Of a stretch of 64,000 bases of DNA, positions 8,090 to 17,501 are shown one piece after another (position 1 is the stretch's first letter; each line of letters opens with the position of its first letter). A model generated the notes under the pieces. The model ran no database searches. It was not told where the DNA came from and saw nothing but the letters and a program-made list of their open reading frames with translations. The stretch is from JAHQVI01 sp963727575 (lineage in GTDB: Bacteria; Pseudomonadota; Alphaproteobacteria; Rhizobiales; Rhodomicrobiaceae): assembly GCA_963727575.1 (NCBI GenBank), contig CAVSIA010000038.1, forward strand, positions 83,551-147,550, given 5' to 3'. Both the position numbers and the translations under genes were made by a program.

Positions 8090-9560
8090 TCACTGGACAG
8101 AGATGTTCAATTCTAGGTCGCCGCGTTTGATAAAGACGCTGCGGTGGCGTTCCTCGGCGACGATGGTCTTGATCATCTCCAGAAGCGACATCGAGCCGAG
8201 CGACCGCTTTGGCCCTGCGCGCTCTTCATCTCGTCGACCTGATTGCCCGCGAACATCACCCGCAGCAGCAATTCGTCGTCGCGAGCCGAGGGATATTTCC
8301 TGCGCAGCACGGGAACAGCGGCTCAAGCGGCTTCGGCTCGAGCGGGATGTCCTTGGCGCCGTTGGCAACGATGCGGTCATAGACGTTCGGATCGACCGGA
8401 CCGAGCAGCTTGCCGTAATAGCCGAGCACGTATTTCTTCACTTCGTTCGGCACGATCGCGTAGCGCTCGCCGTGGATGACGTTGAACACCGCCTGCGTGC
8501 CGACGAATTGCGAGAAGGCGTGATCATGATCGGCCAGGCCAGCTCCTCGCGGACGCGCGCGCATTCCTCCAGCAGCTCGTCGAATTTGTGCGCCGAGGCC
8601 GGCCACGCGCAACTGTTCGCGGAAATTGCTCAGCATGCCGCCGGGAATCTGATGCTGGTAATGGAAGTTGTCGTATTCGACCGGCACGCCGACCGGCTTG
8701 CTTCTCGCGCTCGGCGATCTCGGCGAAATGCTCGCTGATCTTGTCGATCAGTTCTCGTCTTTGATGTTGACCTCGAAGCCGAGCTGGCGAAGGTTGCGCG
8801 CCACGGTCTGCACCGCCGGCTGCGCCGCGCCGTTGGCGAGCGGCTTGATCGACAGATGCAGCTGGTCGCAGCCGAGCTTGGCGCCTTCCAGGTAGACCAG
8901 CGGCGCAAGTCCCGTCAGGCAATGGCTGTGGAGTTCGAGCGGCCGGTCCTTCACCACCTTGCGCAGCGCCGGCACCAGCGTGCGGATGCGGTCGACGGTC
9001 AACAGCCCGCCCGCATCCTTGATCATGATGCAGCTCACGTCGGCGCGGTCGATCAGCGCCTTGGCCGTCTTGACGTAATGCTCGTCGGTGTGCAGCGGGC
9101 TTTCGCAGAAAGACAGCGCGCCGAAGGTATAGGCGCCGAGCTGCCTTGGCCGTGCTTGAGCTGGTCGACGATGTTGTCGACGTCGTTGAGGCCGTCGAAC
9201 GCGCCGATAACGCGGAAGCCGTTGGCGTAGAGCCGTTCGACCCAGAGCTGGTTGATGTCGTCGGGCAGGAAGTCGAAGGCGGCGATGCTCTTGCTGCGGA
9301 TCAGCGAGCGGAAGCGCGTGTGCGGCGCCGCCTGATGCACGCGCCGCACGCGCTCCCACGGATCTTCCTGGAGGAAGCGCACGCAGACGTCGAACTGGAC
9401 CGTGCCCATCAGGTCGACGAATTCGAAGCCGATCTCGTCGATCGAGCGGCAGGATCGGCAGCATGTGCTCGGTGCGCATGCGCGTCGACCAGAGGCACTG
9501 GTGGGCGTCGCGGAGCGTCGTGTCGATGACGCGGATTTCTGTCTTTGCGGCTTCACTCAT
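8090..9560 (-). pseudogene. Carboxyltransferase (pyruvate carboxylase B/oxaloacetate decarboxylase alpha type), multiply frameshifted
   Basis: Biotin-dependent carboxyltransferase of the HMGL-like TIM-barrel type. Fragments in order are IRVIDTTLRDAHQCLWSTRM (metal and substrate site Asp, start ATG at 9560), IDEIGFEFVDLMG, ANGFRVIGAFDGLNDVDN, IMIKDAGG (the Lys that is carboxylated in this family), LELHSHCLTG (metal-binding HxH), EYDNFHYQHQIPGGMLSN and SQFVGTQAVFNVIHGERY. A short C-terminal segment ends RGDLELNISVQ. At least seven indels separate these pieces (about 9450, 9150, 8750, 8695, 8600, 8310 and 8210). The family transfers CO2 between biotin and a 2-oxo acid or an acyl-CoA; which substrate applies here is not visible. 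It follows the YihU-like gene in the operon. Confidence 0.72.
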
Positions 9561-9603
9561 TCGGAGGTTCCAGGAGCTGTTACGGTCGCGGGGCGCAGCG
9601 TGT

Positions 9604-10515
9604 TCAATCGGTCTTTGCGGGCATGATCGGCGGCAGGTGCTCGACGCGGGCGATGTCTTCGAGCAGCAGCAGCATCGCCGTCCAGTCCTCGTTCTCCCGG
9701 TGCCACGGTTTGGCGAGGCTGAACGCCTCACGGGCGATGGCCCCGAGCATCATCGGCACCCCGGCATCGGCCGCCAGCGACAGGGCGTGCGAGACGTCTT
9801 TCTGCGCCATGCGCAGCGGAAAGTCGGGTTCCAGATCGCCCGCGAGCACCTTCTTGGGATAGTTGACCAGCAACTGCCCGCGCCCGGCGGTCGTATTGCT
9901 GAGCACTTCGACGGTGACGGCTCGGTCGAGGCCGACCTTGTTGGCGAGGGTCAGCGCCTCTGCGGTGAGCATCGTGCCGACCATCGACATGTAGTTGTTG
10001 ACCAGCTTCAGGCGGATGCCCATCCCAGCGGGCCCGGCGCGAACGGTCTTGTCGCCGATGCAATCGAAGAGCGGTGCCGCTTCTTGGATGTCGGCTTCGT
10101 CGCCCCCGGCAATGACCAGCGAAGTGCCTGCCGCAGCGTCGCGCGGTGTCCGGCCGAGTGGTGCGTCGACGAAGCGATCGCCGAGATCTCGCACGCGCCC
10201 GGCGATGGCGTCGCTGCCGCTCGCCGAGATGGTGCTCATATCGATGACGAGGCCGCCCTGGCCTAGTCCCCGGCAGGCACCGTCCTCGCCGAGCAGCGCG
10301 GCCTTGACATGGGACACGTCGGGCAGGATCGACATGACCACCTGCGCTCCAGCGGCCGCTTCGCGCGGGCTTGCCGCGACGATGCAGTCAAGGTCGCGGA
10401 ACGGTGCGACTGCTTTCTCGGAGATGTCGAAAACGCGGAGCTTGAACCCGCCGTTGATGAGATTGCGCGCAATGCCGCTGCCCATCACGCCCAGGCCGAT
10501 AAAAGCGACGTCCAT
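9604..10515 (-). CDS. YihU-like beta-hydroxyacid dehydrogenase (sulfolactaldehyde reductase subfamily)
   Basis: A 303-residue NAD(P)-dependent dehydrogenase of the 6-phosphogluconate/3-hydroxyisobutyrate superfamily. The Rossmann motif is GLGVMGSGIARNL; DMSTIS and the DAPLGRTPRDAAAGT loop (residues 118-132) bind substrate; the catalytic Lys170 lies in GIRLKLVNNY. The GRT..A..GT loop together with GPAGMGIRLKLVNNYMS, AGRGQ, PKKVLAGDLEPDF and VPMMLGA recalls Escherichia coli YihU, the enzyme that interconverts sulfolactaldehyde and DHPS, more than glyoxylate-type reductases. It starts 2 bases after the upstream SDR stop. Beside an HpsN-like gene this supports a C3-sulfonate or an analogous sulfate ester as substrate. 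Subfamily from remembered motifs, not alignment. Confidence 0.85.
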   Translation of the reverse strand: MDVAFIGLGVMGSGIARNLINGGFKLRVFDISEKAVAPFRDLDCIVAASPREAAAGAQVVMSILPDVSHVKAALLGEDGACRGLGQGGLVIDMSTISASGSDAIAGRVRDLGDRFVDAPLGRTPRDAAAGTSLVIAGGDEADIQEAAPLFDCIGDKTVRAGPAGMGIRLKLVNNYMSMVGTMLTAEALTLANKVGLDRAVTVEVLSNTTAGRGQLLVNYPKKVLAGDLEPDFPLRMAQKDVSHALSLAADAGVPMMLGAIAREAFSLAKPWHRENEDWTAMLLLLEDIARVEHLPPIMPAKTD

Positions 10516-10517
10516 GA

Positions 10518-11303
10518 TCAAACTCCCTTCGACGCGGGATTTCCCCCGTAAGGGGCCCAGCCCTGCAGGGCAAGAAAGCCGCCGTCGCACGGCACGGTGC
10601 AGCCGACGATTGCACCGGATTGCGGCGACAGCAGAAACCGGATGACTTCGGCGACCTCCTCGGGGCGCAGCAGGGTGCCGGTCACGGTCGTCCGCGCCAG
10701 GGCGCCCATGTCCCGGACCTGCCCCTCTTTCTTCTTGCGGGTGAGGAAGGGCGTGTCGGTCCAGCCCGGCGCGACGGCGTTGACGCGCACGCCCTTGTGT
10801 CCGAATTCGCCCGCCAGGATCGTGGTCAGATTGACGATCGCGGCCTTTGCCGGCGCGTAGGCGTATGTCGGCCCTGGGCTGAAAGCGGTCACGGACGCCA
10901 CGTTGACGATCGCTCCGCCCTTGCCGTGTTCGGCCATGCGGCCGGCAAACTCCCGGCAGGTCAGGAACGTCCCCTTCAGATGTGAGCCGACGACGACGTC
11001 CCATTCGTCCACCGGCATTTCATTGGCGAGGCCCGGCACTTGCGGCGCGCCCGCGCAGCAGACCAGGCCCGAGATCGGGCCGAAATCGCGTTCGACACTG
11101 TCGGCAGCGGCGGCGAGACTGCCGGCGTCGACGGCATTGCAGGCATAGGCTTGCGCGCCGCTGGGGAAACTCTCCGCAGCCGCCTTGCACCGGTCGAAAT
11201 CGATGTCCAGCAGCGCAACGCGGCCACCGCCCTCGTGAACCAGCCGCGCGGTCGCCAGGCCGATACCGCTGGCGCCCCCCGTTATGACCGTTACCCCATG
11301 CAT
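10518..11303 (-). CDS. SDR-family oxidoreductase (10.5 kb)
   Basis: A 261-residue short-chain dehydrogenase with ITGGASGIG for cofactor binding, CCAG in place of NNAG, a VNVASVTAF serine region and the YAPAK active site. An Asp-containing LLDIDF after beta-2 suggests NAD(H) preference. The C-terminus (VPCDGGFLALQGW) is typical of the family. It lies between the TRAP transporter and the YihU-like gene with almost no spacing, so it belongs to the organosulfur operon. A role in epimerising or oxidising a diol (compare the DHPS-2-dehydrogenases of hps clusters) is plausible but not shown. Confidence 0.88.
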   Translation of the reverse strand: MHGVTVITGGASGIGLATARLVHEGGGRVALLDIDFDRCKAAAESFPSGAQAYACNAVDAGSLAAAADSVERDFGPISGLVCCAGAPQVPGLANEMPVDEWDVVVGSHLKGTFLTCREFAGRMAEHGKGGAIVNVASVTAFSPGPTYAYAPAKAAIVNLTTILAGEFGHKGVRVNAVAPGWTDTPFLTRKKKEGQVRDMGALARTTVTGTLLRPEEVAEVIRFLLSPQSGAIVGCTVPCDGGFLALQGWAPYGGNPASKGV

Positions 11304-11313
11304 GGGAGGTTCC

Positions 11314-12586
11314 TCATTTCACGAACATCAAGGAAAGCTGCGGGACGAAGGTGATGATCAGTAGCGTGACGATCAGCACGGCAACATAGGCCATGGCCGT
11401 CCGCGCAATCTCCGAGAATGGCGCCCCCGACATGGCCGAGGCGACGAACAGGTTGAGACCGATCGGCGGGGTGATGAACCCGACAGCGAGCGTCGAGACG
11501 ATGATGACGCCGAAATGGATCGGATTGAAGCCCATCTGCGTTCCGATCGGCACCAGGATCGGCGACAGCAGCAGGATGTTGGGCGCCGCCTCCATGATGC
11601 ATCCGACGATCAGCAGCAGCACCAGGATCGCAAGGGTCCGCAGGAAATTGCTGTCCGAAAAGCTCATGAAGAAGTCGAGCATGGCCGCCGGAATCCGGAG
11701 CATGGCGATGTTCTGCGAGAACACCAGGGCGATGGCGACGACGGGAGCGATCAGACCACAGATCTGTGCGCTTCTGTTCAGGACCGCGGGCACCGAGCGT
11801 AAATTGATCTGGCGGGTCACGAACAACCCGACGCACAGGCAGTAGACCGCCGCAACGGCCCCCGCCTCGGTGGGCGTGAAGATGCCGGCATAGATCCCGA
11901 TAAGGATGATGGCGACAGCGCCGATCGCCCATTTCGTGCCGTATGCCGTCCGGCCGAGATTGCCCCAGGTGAACGGTGTGCTCAGGCCATATCCCCGGCG
12001 CTTGCAGATAACCCAGGCCGTAACGGCCATGACGGCGACCATCAGCAGGCCGGGCAGGATGCCGGCGATGAACAGGTCGCTGACGCTTACCCCGACGGTG
12101 ACGCCGTAGAGCACGAAGGCGATGCTGGGCGGGATGATGATGCCGACCACGCCGCCCGGCGGCAACCGTGCCGGCGGCGAAGGACCGTGGATACCCCTCT
12201 TCCTTCATCGTCGGCAGCACGACCCGGCCGACGGTGGCGACCGTCGCCGCGTTCGACCCGCTGATGGCGGCGAAGATGCCGGACGCGACGAGCGTGGCGA
12301 GCGCAAGACCGCCGCTGAGCCATCCCACTGCGGCGCGCGAGAAGCGCATGATCTGGTGGGCGATGCCGCCCGCGGCGATCAGGTCGCCGGTGACGACGAA
12401 CAGCGGCAGCGCGATCAGCGGAAACAGATTGAGCGAGTCGAACATCGTCAGACTGATGTTCATCAGCGGAAACTGCTTCGTGACCAGCGTCAGCAGGATC
12501 GCGCCGATCCCGAGCACGGTGACGACCTCAACGCCTGCGAAGAACAGCACGGTGAGCAGAATGATGATCCAGTCAAGGCTTCCCAT
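11314..12586 (-). CDS. dctM: TRAP transporter large permease (DctM), frameshifted
   Basis: Large membrane subunit of a tripartite ATP-independent periplasmic transporter, about 425 residues. It begins MGSLDWIIILLTVLFFAGVE, and family marks include LIALPLFVVTGDLIAAGG, ASGIFAAISGSNAATVATVG, PPGGVVGIIIPPSIAFVLYG, the TPTEAGAVA signature and GFITPPIGLNLFVA. One extra C near 12158 shifts the frame between AAGTVAA and GGVVGIIIPPS; the rest is continuous. It is encoded directly after dctQ. The complex drives Na+- or H+-coupled uptake of an organic acid; the neighbouring HpsN-like and sulfatase genes suggest an anionic organosulfur compound, as with HpsKLM. Confidence 0.88.
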
Positions 12587-12620
12587 CGTCGATTATCTCA
12601 CCAGCGTTAATGCCGAGCGC

Positions 12621-13136
12621 TCAGTCCAGTGCGGCAAATTCCATGATCAGAGGTTCGTTGGCGCGATAGCGGATGATCGAATCGATCGAACGCTGCACGA
12701 CGCGGATCGACACCAGCAGCCAACCGAACGGTATCGCCGCCGTCGCCAACCAAAGCGGGAGATTCACGCCCATCATCTGCTGCTCGAACATCACGTTGTC
12801 GGCGATCGGCTGATAGATGTAGATGATGACGACCGCGCTCAGCGCCAGGAGGCAGACGTCGGCAAGCAGAAGCATCGCGAGCTGTGCCGGAGGCGGCAGC
12901 GCGTCCCTTATGGCGGTAAATGCGAGATGCGAGCGCGACCTGGCGAGGCCGGCCATCGAGATGTAGGTCAGCCAGATGAACGCGTAGATGCTGGTTTCCT
13001 CCGCCCACAGAATGGACGAGCCGAAACCGTAGCGGGCGACCACCTCGCCGAACACGACGGCAATGATGTAGATGTAGAGCAGCACGCCGAGCACGAATTC
13101 GACGTTCTTGTCGATGGCGGCGATGATCGAGCGCAT
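12621..13136 (-). CDS. dctQ: TRAP transporter small permease (DctQ)
   Basis: Small four-helix membrane subunit of the TRAP transporter, 171 residues from the ATG at 13136. That start is preceded by GGGAGA and begins MRSIIAAIDKNVEFVLGVLL. The AEETSIYAFIWLTYISMAG stretch matches the DctQ signature (WAEExxRxxxxW). The same frame is open upstream into the dctP region, but only because dctP itself changes frame there; that upstream part is not DctQ. A 10-bp perfect hairpin separates it from dctP. It acts with DctP and DctM at the inner membrane. Confidence 0.85.
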   Translation of the reverse strand: MRSIIAAIDKNVEFVLGVLLYIYIIAVVFGEVVARYGFGSSILWAEETSIYAFIWLTYISMAGLARSRSHLAFTAIRDALPPPAQLAMLLLADVCLLALSAVVIIYIYQPIADNVMFEQQMMGVNLPLWLATAAIPFGWLLVSIRVVQRSIDSIIRYRANEPLIMEFAALD

Positions 13137-13159
13137 GAGGGTCTCCCGAAGGCCAAGAA

Positions 13160-13184
13160 CCGGTCCGCAGCGGTTGCGGACCGG
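13160..13184 (-). terminator. Intercistronic stem-loop between dctP and dctQ
   Basis: A perfect 10-bp stem (CCGGTCCGCA with TGCGGACCGG) and a 5-base loop lie just after the dctP stop and before the dctQ start. There is no following T run. Hairpins at this place commonly protect the upstream mRNA so that the binding protein is made in excess over the membrane subunits; that role is inferred here. Confidence 0.6.
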
Positions 13185-13195
13185 CATCGTCAATG

Positions 13196-14394
13196 CTACT
13201 TCCACCAGCGCCGCGGCGTCGGATCGCCGGACTGCGCCAGCCTTGGCCACCAGCTCGTATTCCTTGCGGCCATATTGGTCGATGAGGCCGTTGAGCTTGT
13301 CCTTGTTGCGCTCGACGGACAGGTAGTCCTTCCACTCGGCGCGTTCGCCGTCGGTCAGATTGATGATCTTGGTGTTGCCGGCTTTCCAGCCGACCTTGGG
13401 CGAGTTCGGGCTTGACGCCGATGGCGTCGCGCAGCATCGGCTCGAAGTCGTCGTAGATCTTCTTCTGCACGACGAACGCGGCTTCCATGATGACGTCTTT
13501 GAGCTCGGGCGGGAGGGCATCCACCCAGCTCGTGTTCAGCCAGATGCCATCGGAATTGTACATCCATCCCGTATCGACGATCTGCCCGATGACCGGGGCC
13601 ATGCCGCCGTCATAGACCGATGTCGGCGAGACATGGATGCCGTCGACCGCGCCGTCCTTCAGTGCCGTGAACACTTCCGACCAGGCGATCGGCGTGCCGT
13701 TGGCCGGCAGGATCTCGAATGCGGCCTGTTCCAGCTTGGACCCGGTGACGCGCATCTTCATGGCGTCGAGATCGGCGGGCTTCCTGACTTCCTTCTGCAC
13801 GGTCTGCGACATCTCCAGCCAGCGCGGCACCGGAAGCAGGAAGGCCAGCATCAGCCGGCGCTTGGCCGAATCGGCCCGCACCGTGTCGTTGAATTCCTTG
13901 CTGAAATAGACCTTCCAGGCATTCTCCTGCGCTCCGATCGCATAGGGCACGTCGGTGACGTTCCAGATCGGCGCGAGCTGGGCGGCATTCTGGGTCGAGC
14001 AGGAGCCGCCCTGAATGATGCCTTGCTGGACCTTCTTCAGCGCCGTGGTCTGCGAGCCGAGCGCTCCGGCGTCGTGAATGTCGACGTAGATCTGGCCGTT
14101 GCTCTTCTCCTCGACCTCCTGCTTGAATTCGGGCGAGCCGATGATCCAGGTCGAATGCTTGATGACCGGCCGGTCCGGAAATTTGTTCAGCGTGCCGTCG
14201 AGGCCGAGCGTGAGCACATGCTTGGCGGCGGCCTTCTTCTCCGCTTCGCTCGCGGCGGCCTCGGCGAAGCTCAGCGCTCCGCGGGCAAACATGTAGGTCA
14301 TGCCGACGCTGGCGACCGCCGCGCCATATTTGGCGGAGATCTTAAGTGCTTCGCGGCGGGTCAGTATGTTACGGGGATGTTTCGGGCTTCCCAT
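13196..14394 (-). CDS. dctP: TRAP transporter solute-binding protein (DctP family), frameshifted
   Basis: Periplasmic binding protein of the TRAP system, about 398 residues. The N-terminus carries a Tat-like signal (LTRREALKISAKYGAAVASVG). The body has typical DctP features: NGQIYVDIHDAGALGSQTTALKKVQQG, RKPADLDAMKMRVTGSK, GTPIAWSEVFTALKDGAVDG. Two single-base changes break the frame, near 13399 (GGG on the plus strand where GG is expected, before VGWKAGNTKI) and near 13237; the proper ending, GDPTPRRWWK, then leads to the TAG at 13196. The transported ligand is unknown; the surrounding genes argue for an organosulfur acid. First transporter gene after the sulfatase. Confidence 0.87.
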
Positions 14395-14428
14395 TTCGTC
14401 CTCCCTGGGTTCATTCAGTTGCCGGAGG

Positions 14429-15943
14429 TCACCGATCTTTCGCCGGTTGACCTTGGGGGTTCCATTCGATCTGCGGAATGTTGGTGATCGGCGGCGGTGG
14501 CCAGTGGTTACCGCGCTGCGCGGAGAGGGTCCGATTGCCGCCGGGCGTAAACGGTTTGGCGGGCAGGCCTTTCAACACGCCGTTCTCGGCCCAGGCTTCG
14601 TCACCGCCGTAAAGCTCGGCGATGAGCAACGCGGTCAGCTTGCGCCGCACATCGGCATAGCGCTCATCGTCGGCGATATTGACTTCCTCGGTCCTGTCTT
14701 CCTTGAGATCGAACAGGAGAACCGCGTTGCCGACAGGGTAATAGATCAGCTTAAAGTGGCCGTCGCTGACCATGCGCGAGGCGTGATCGTCATCGGCGAC
14801 TTCGCAATAGATGTAGTCGCGCCGCTTGTCGCCGATCGCGGATATGCCTTCCGCATGCGCAGGGATCGGGATGTCGCAAAGGTCGAGCAAGGTCGGCATG
14901 ATGTCGGCCCACCCAACCAGCCGGTCGTCGACTTTCCCTTCCGGCACGCGGGCGCTCCCGCGCGCCCCGATCAGCAGCAGCGGCACGTTCACCGATGGCT
15001 GGAACAGCACGCGCTTGGCCCACATGTCGTGGTCTCCGAGCATATCGCCGTGGTCGGACGTGAAGCAGATGATGGTGTTGTCCAGCAGTCCCTCTTCCCG
15101 AAGCGTTCCGATCAGCACACGGATCTGGTGGTCGAGATGGGTGCAGAGGGCGTAAAAGGCGCGGCGAATGTCCCGCACGGCGGTGGCGTTGAACTTGCGG
15201 CCGCGTGTGATCGAAGACTGCAACGCGAATGGCAGGTCGTCGAGATTCCGGCTCCACGCCCCTTTGCGCGGCTCGTCGATTTCGACATCCCGGTACATGT
15301 CGAGATAGTCACGGAGCGGCACCATCGGCGGATGCGGATGCCGGTAGGAGCAGTACCAGAACGCCGGGCGCGTCGGGTCGCGGCGCTTGATCGTGCGCGT
15401 CATCTGCTGCGTCGCCCAATTGGTGGCGTGCAGCTCTTCCGGCAAATGCCAGGGCCGGTTGACGTAGTCGTTGTTGCTCATGCCATGCATGAACTGGGCG
15501 CCCGGATGCCCCTTCTCCGCGAGGAACATCTCATAGTCGTCGGTGACGCCGTAGAGGGTGCGTCCTTCCTCGTCGAGGATGACGTCGTCGAAGCCGATGC
15601 GATTGCGCTGGGGATAGACGTGCAGCTTGCCGACAGCGAAAGCCTGATAGCCCGCATCCCGGAAGCATTGCGCCATTGTCGGCACATCCGGCATTTCGAG
15701 CTTTTCCTTGTACATCCTGTCGCCGTGGCTGCGCGGCGTCAGGCTCGTATGCAGCGTGCGCCTGGCGGGGATGCACACCGGACATTCGGTCATGGCATTG
15801 GTGAAGCGGATGCCGCAGCGGGCGAGTTCATCGAGCGATGGCGTCTTGATCGCCGGATGCCCGGCTATACCGAGCAGGTCCGCCGGCCAGTGATCGGTGC
15901 AAATCAGAAGGACATTCGGCCTTGCGGCTCCGTCGTTCGCCAT
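14429..15943 (-). CDS. Type I (formylglycine-dependent) sulfatase
   Basis: A 504-residue sulfatase of the alkaline-phosphatase superfamily that hydrolyses sulfate esters to alcohol and sulfate. It opens RPNVLLICTDHWPADLLG (metal site) and carries the active-site motif CIPAR at residues 57-61, a CxPxR core whose Cys57 would be converted to formylglycine. Later metal and acid/base residues appear in GKLHV, CSYRHPHPPM and FTSDHGDMLGDHDMWAKR. There is no signal peptide, so it should act in the cytosol on an imported ester. The maturation enzyme FGE is divergently encoded 1.6 kb away. It lies between the HpsN-like gene and the TRAP genes. Alanine at the fourth motif position leaves a phosphonate monoester hydrolase possible, but the linked FGE favours sulfatase. 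Confidence 0.88.
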   Translation of the reverse strand: MANDGAARPNVLLICTDHWPADLLGIAGHPAIKTPSLDELARCGIRFTNAMTECPVCIPARRTLHTSLTPRSHGDRMYKEKLEMPDVPTMAQCFRDAGYQAFAVGKLHVYPQRNRIGFDDVILDEEGRTLYGVTDDYEMFLAEKGHPGAQFMHGMSNNDYVNRPWHLPEELHATNWATQQMTRTIKRRDPTRPAFWYCSYRHPHPPMVPLRDYLDMYRDVEIDEPRKGAWSRNLDDLPFALQSSITRGRKFNATAVRDIRRAFYALCTHLDHQIRVLIGTLREEGLLDNTIICFTSDHGDMLGDHDMWAKRVLFQPSVNVPLLLIGARGSARVPEGKVDDRLVGWADIMPTLLDLCDIPIPAHAEGISAIGDKRRDYIYCEVADDDHASRMVSDGHFKLIYYPVGNAVLLFDLKEDRTEEVNIADDERYADVRRKLTALLIAELYGGDEAWAENGVLKGLPAKPFTPGGNRTLSAQRGNHWPPPPITNIPQIEWNPQGQPAKDR

Positions 15944-16015
15944 TTCCTCACCTGTTGTTTTCTTGTTTTTGTTTGATCCGCGCCGGTTTTCCCGGCGGCA
16001 GCACGCTCATCGTCG

Positions 16016-17323
16016 TCAGTCAGCCGCCTCCGCATACGGAACGTTCCGGCCGCCATAGCGGCGGACGCGGATATTGGCCTGCTCGGCATGTCCGCGGAAG
16101 CCTTCCAACATGCAAAGCCGCGAGCAATATGCGCCGACCATCGCCGACGCCTCATCGGTCTCCACCTTCTGCCAGGAGCATGTCTTGAGAAACTTGCCGA
16201 CCCACAATCCGCCGGTGTAGCGCGCCGCGCCCATCGTCGGCAGCGTATGGTTGGTGCCGATGACCTTATCGCCATAGGCGACATTCGTACGTGGTCCCAT
16301 GAACATCGCGCCGAAATTGGTCAGATTGTCCCGGAACCAGTCATCCCGATCCGTCATCACCTGGACGTGCTCGGAGGCGATGCGGTCAGCCTCGGCGAGC
16401 ATCTCTTCGTAGGAGTCGCAGACGATCACCTCGCCGTAATCGGCCCAGGACTGGCGGGCGATTTCAGCGGTCGGCAGGATTGTGAGGAGCCGCTCGACCT
16501 CGGCGATGGTTTCCCTGGCCAGTTTCTCCGAATTGGTCAGCAGGATCGAGGGCGAGGTCGGTCCATGCTCGGCCTGGCCGAGAAGGTCAGTCGCGCAGAT
16601 CTCGGCGTCGACCGTCTCGTCGGCGATCACCAAGGTCTCGGTCGGCCCCGCTAGAAGATCGATCCCGACGCGGCCGAACAGCTGGCGCTTGGCTTCGGCG
16701 ACATAGGCGTTGCCGGGGCCGGTCAGCATATCGACCGGGTCGACGGTCTCGGTCCCCAAAGCCATTGCGCCGATGGCCTGGACACCGCCAAGGACCAGGA
16801 TCTGATCGGCACCTGCCAAGTGCATCGCCGCGACGATCGCCGGATGCGCTCCGCCTTTATAGGGCGGCGCGGTGGCGACGATCCGCTTCACGCCGGCGAC
16901 TTTCGCGGTGACGACGCTCATATGGGCCGAGGCCACCATCGGGTAGCGCCCGCTCGGCACATAGCAGCCGACGGCGCCGACGGGGACGTTGCGGTGTCCG
17001 AGGATCACGCCCGGCAGGGTCTCGACTTCCAGATCCGTCAGGCATTCCTTCTGGCGTTCGGCGAAGTTCCGGATCTGCGCCTGCGCGAACCGAATGTCCT
17101 CCAGATCGCGGGCGGCGACCTGGGCGACGGCGTCCTCGATTTGTTTCGGGCTGAGGATGAAAGAGTCCGGGCTCCAGTCGTCCAGACGCTGGGACAGGTC
17201 GCGGACAGCCGCATCGCCGCGGCGGCTGATGTCGGCGAGAATGGTCTCGACGGTTTCGCGAACTCTCGCGTCCGCTTCAGCCTTCTCGTCAGCTCCAATT
17301 CCGCGTTTCAGATACCGGGTCAT
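16016..17323 (-). CDS. hpsN: HpsN-like sulfopropanediol 3-dehydrogenase (histidinol dehydrogenase family)
   Basis: A 435-residue NAD-dependent, zinc-type dehydrogenase of the HisD superfamily. It carries GCYVPSGRYPMVASAHM, GVQAIGAMALGTETV, the cofactor and metal region LTGPGNAYVAEAKRQLFG, DLLAGPTETLVIADE, and LLGQAEHGPTSPSILLT with the Gln/His metal ligands. The C-terminal stretch GDKVIGTNHTLPT, AARYTGGLWVGKFLKT and GHAEQANIRVRRYG is characteristic of the HpsN branch, which oxidises 2,3-dihydroxypropane-1-sulfonate to sulfolactate in two steps, rather than of histidine biosynthesis. First gene of the minus-strand operon; its promoter region holds the LacI-type operator at 17352. The TRAP transporter downstream mirrors hpsKLM. 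The exact substrate (sulfonate or sulfated polyol) is inferred. Confidence 0.78.
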   Translation of the reverse strand: MTRYLKRGIGADEKAEADARVRETVETILADISRRGDAAVRDLSQRLDDWSPDSFILSPKQIEDAVAQVAARDLEDIRFAQAQIRNFAERQKECLTDLEVETLPGVILGHRNVPVGAVGCYVPSGRYPMVASAHMSVVTAKVAGVKRIVATAPPYKGGAHPAIVAAMHLAGADQILVLGGVQAIGAMALGTETVDPVDMLTGPGNAYVAEAKRQLFGRVGIDLLAGPTETLVIADETVDAEICATDLLGQAEHGPTSPSILLTNSEKLARETIAEVERLLTILPTAEIARQSWADYGEVIVCDSYEEMLAEADRIASEHVQVMTDRDDWFRDNLTNFGAMFMGPRTNVAYGDKVIGTNHTLPTMGAARYTGGLWVGKFLKTCSWQKVETDEASAMVGAYCSRLCMLEGFRGHAEQANIRVRRYGGRNVPYAEAAD

Positions 17324-17351
17324 TTCACACCTGATTGAGCTGTGTTAAGAC

Positions 17352-17365
17352 TTGCAAACGTATGC
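17352..17365. promoter_or_regulatory. LacI-type operator, divergent hpsN/FGE promoter region
   Basis: TTGCAAACGTATGC, inside the near-palindrome TGCAAACGTATGCA (6 of 7 pairs match around a central CG). It lies 28 bases before the hpsN-like start and about 137 bases before the FGE gene, between two divergent transcription units. The identical 14 bases recur at 20368. The form is that of LacI-family operators; the LacI protein at 4287-5405 is the likely reader (inference). Confidence 0.7.
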
Positions 17366-17501
17366 AGGACTTGTCAAGCGACTTCGCGCATCGCGATTTT
17401 GAGAAGGCACGGTGCTGACGAATGCGAGAAAAATCGCTGCAATAGCGAGCGGGCATGTGCTTCAATGACGCCGCGCGCGGCACCCAGGCATTGGAAGAAT
17501 G

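Noticed and set aside
16016..17323. hisD of histidine biosynthesis
   Set aside because: No other his genes are near, and the C-terminal GDKVIGTNHTLPT/TGGLWVGKFLKT segment together with a sulfatase and TRAP genes fits the HpsN branch better.
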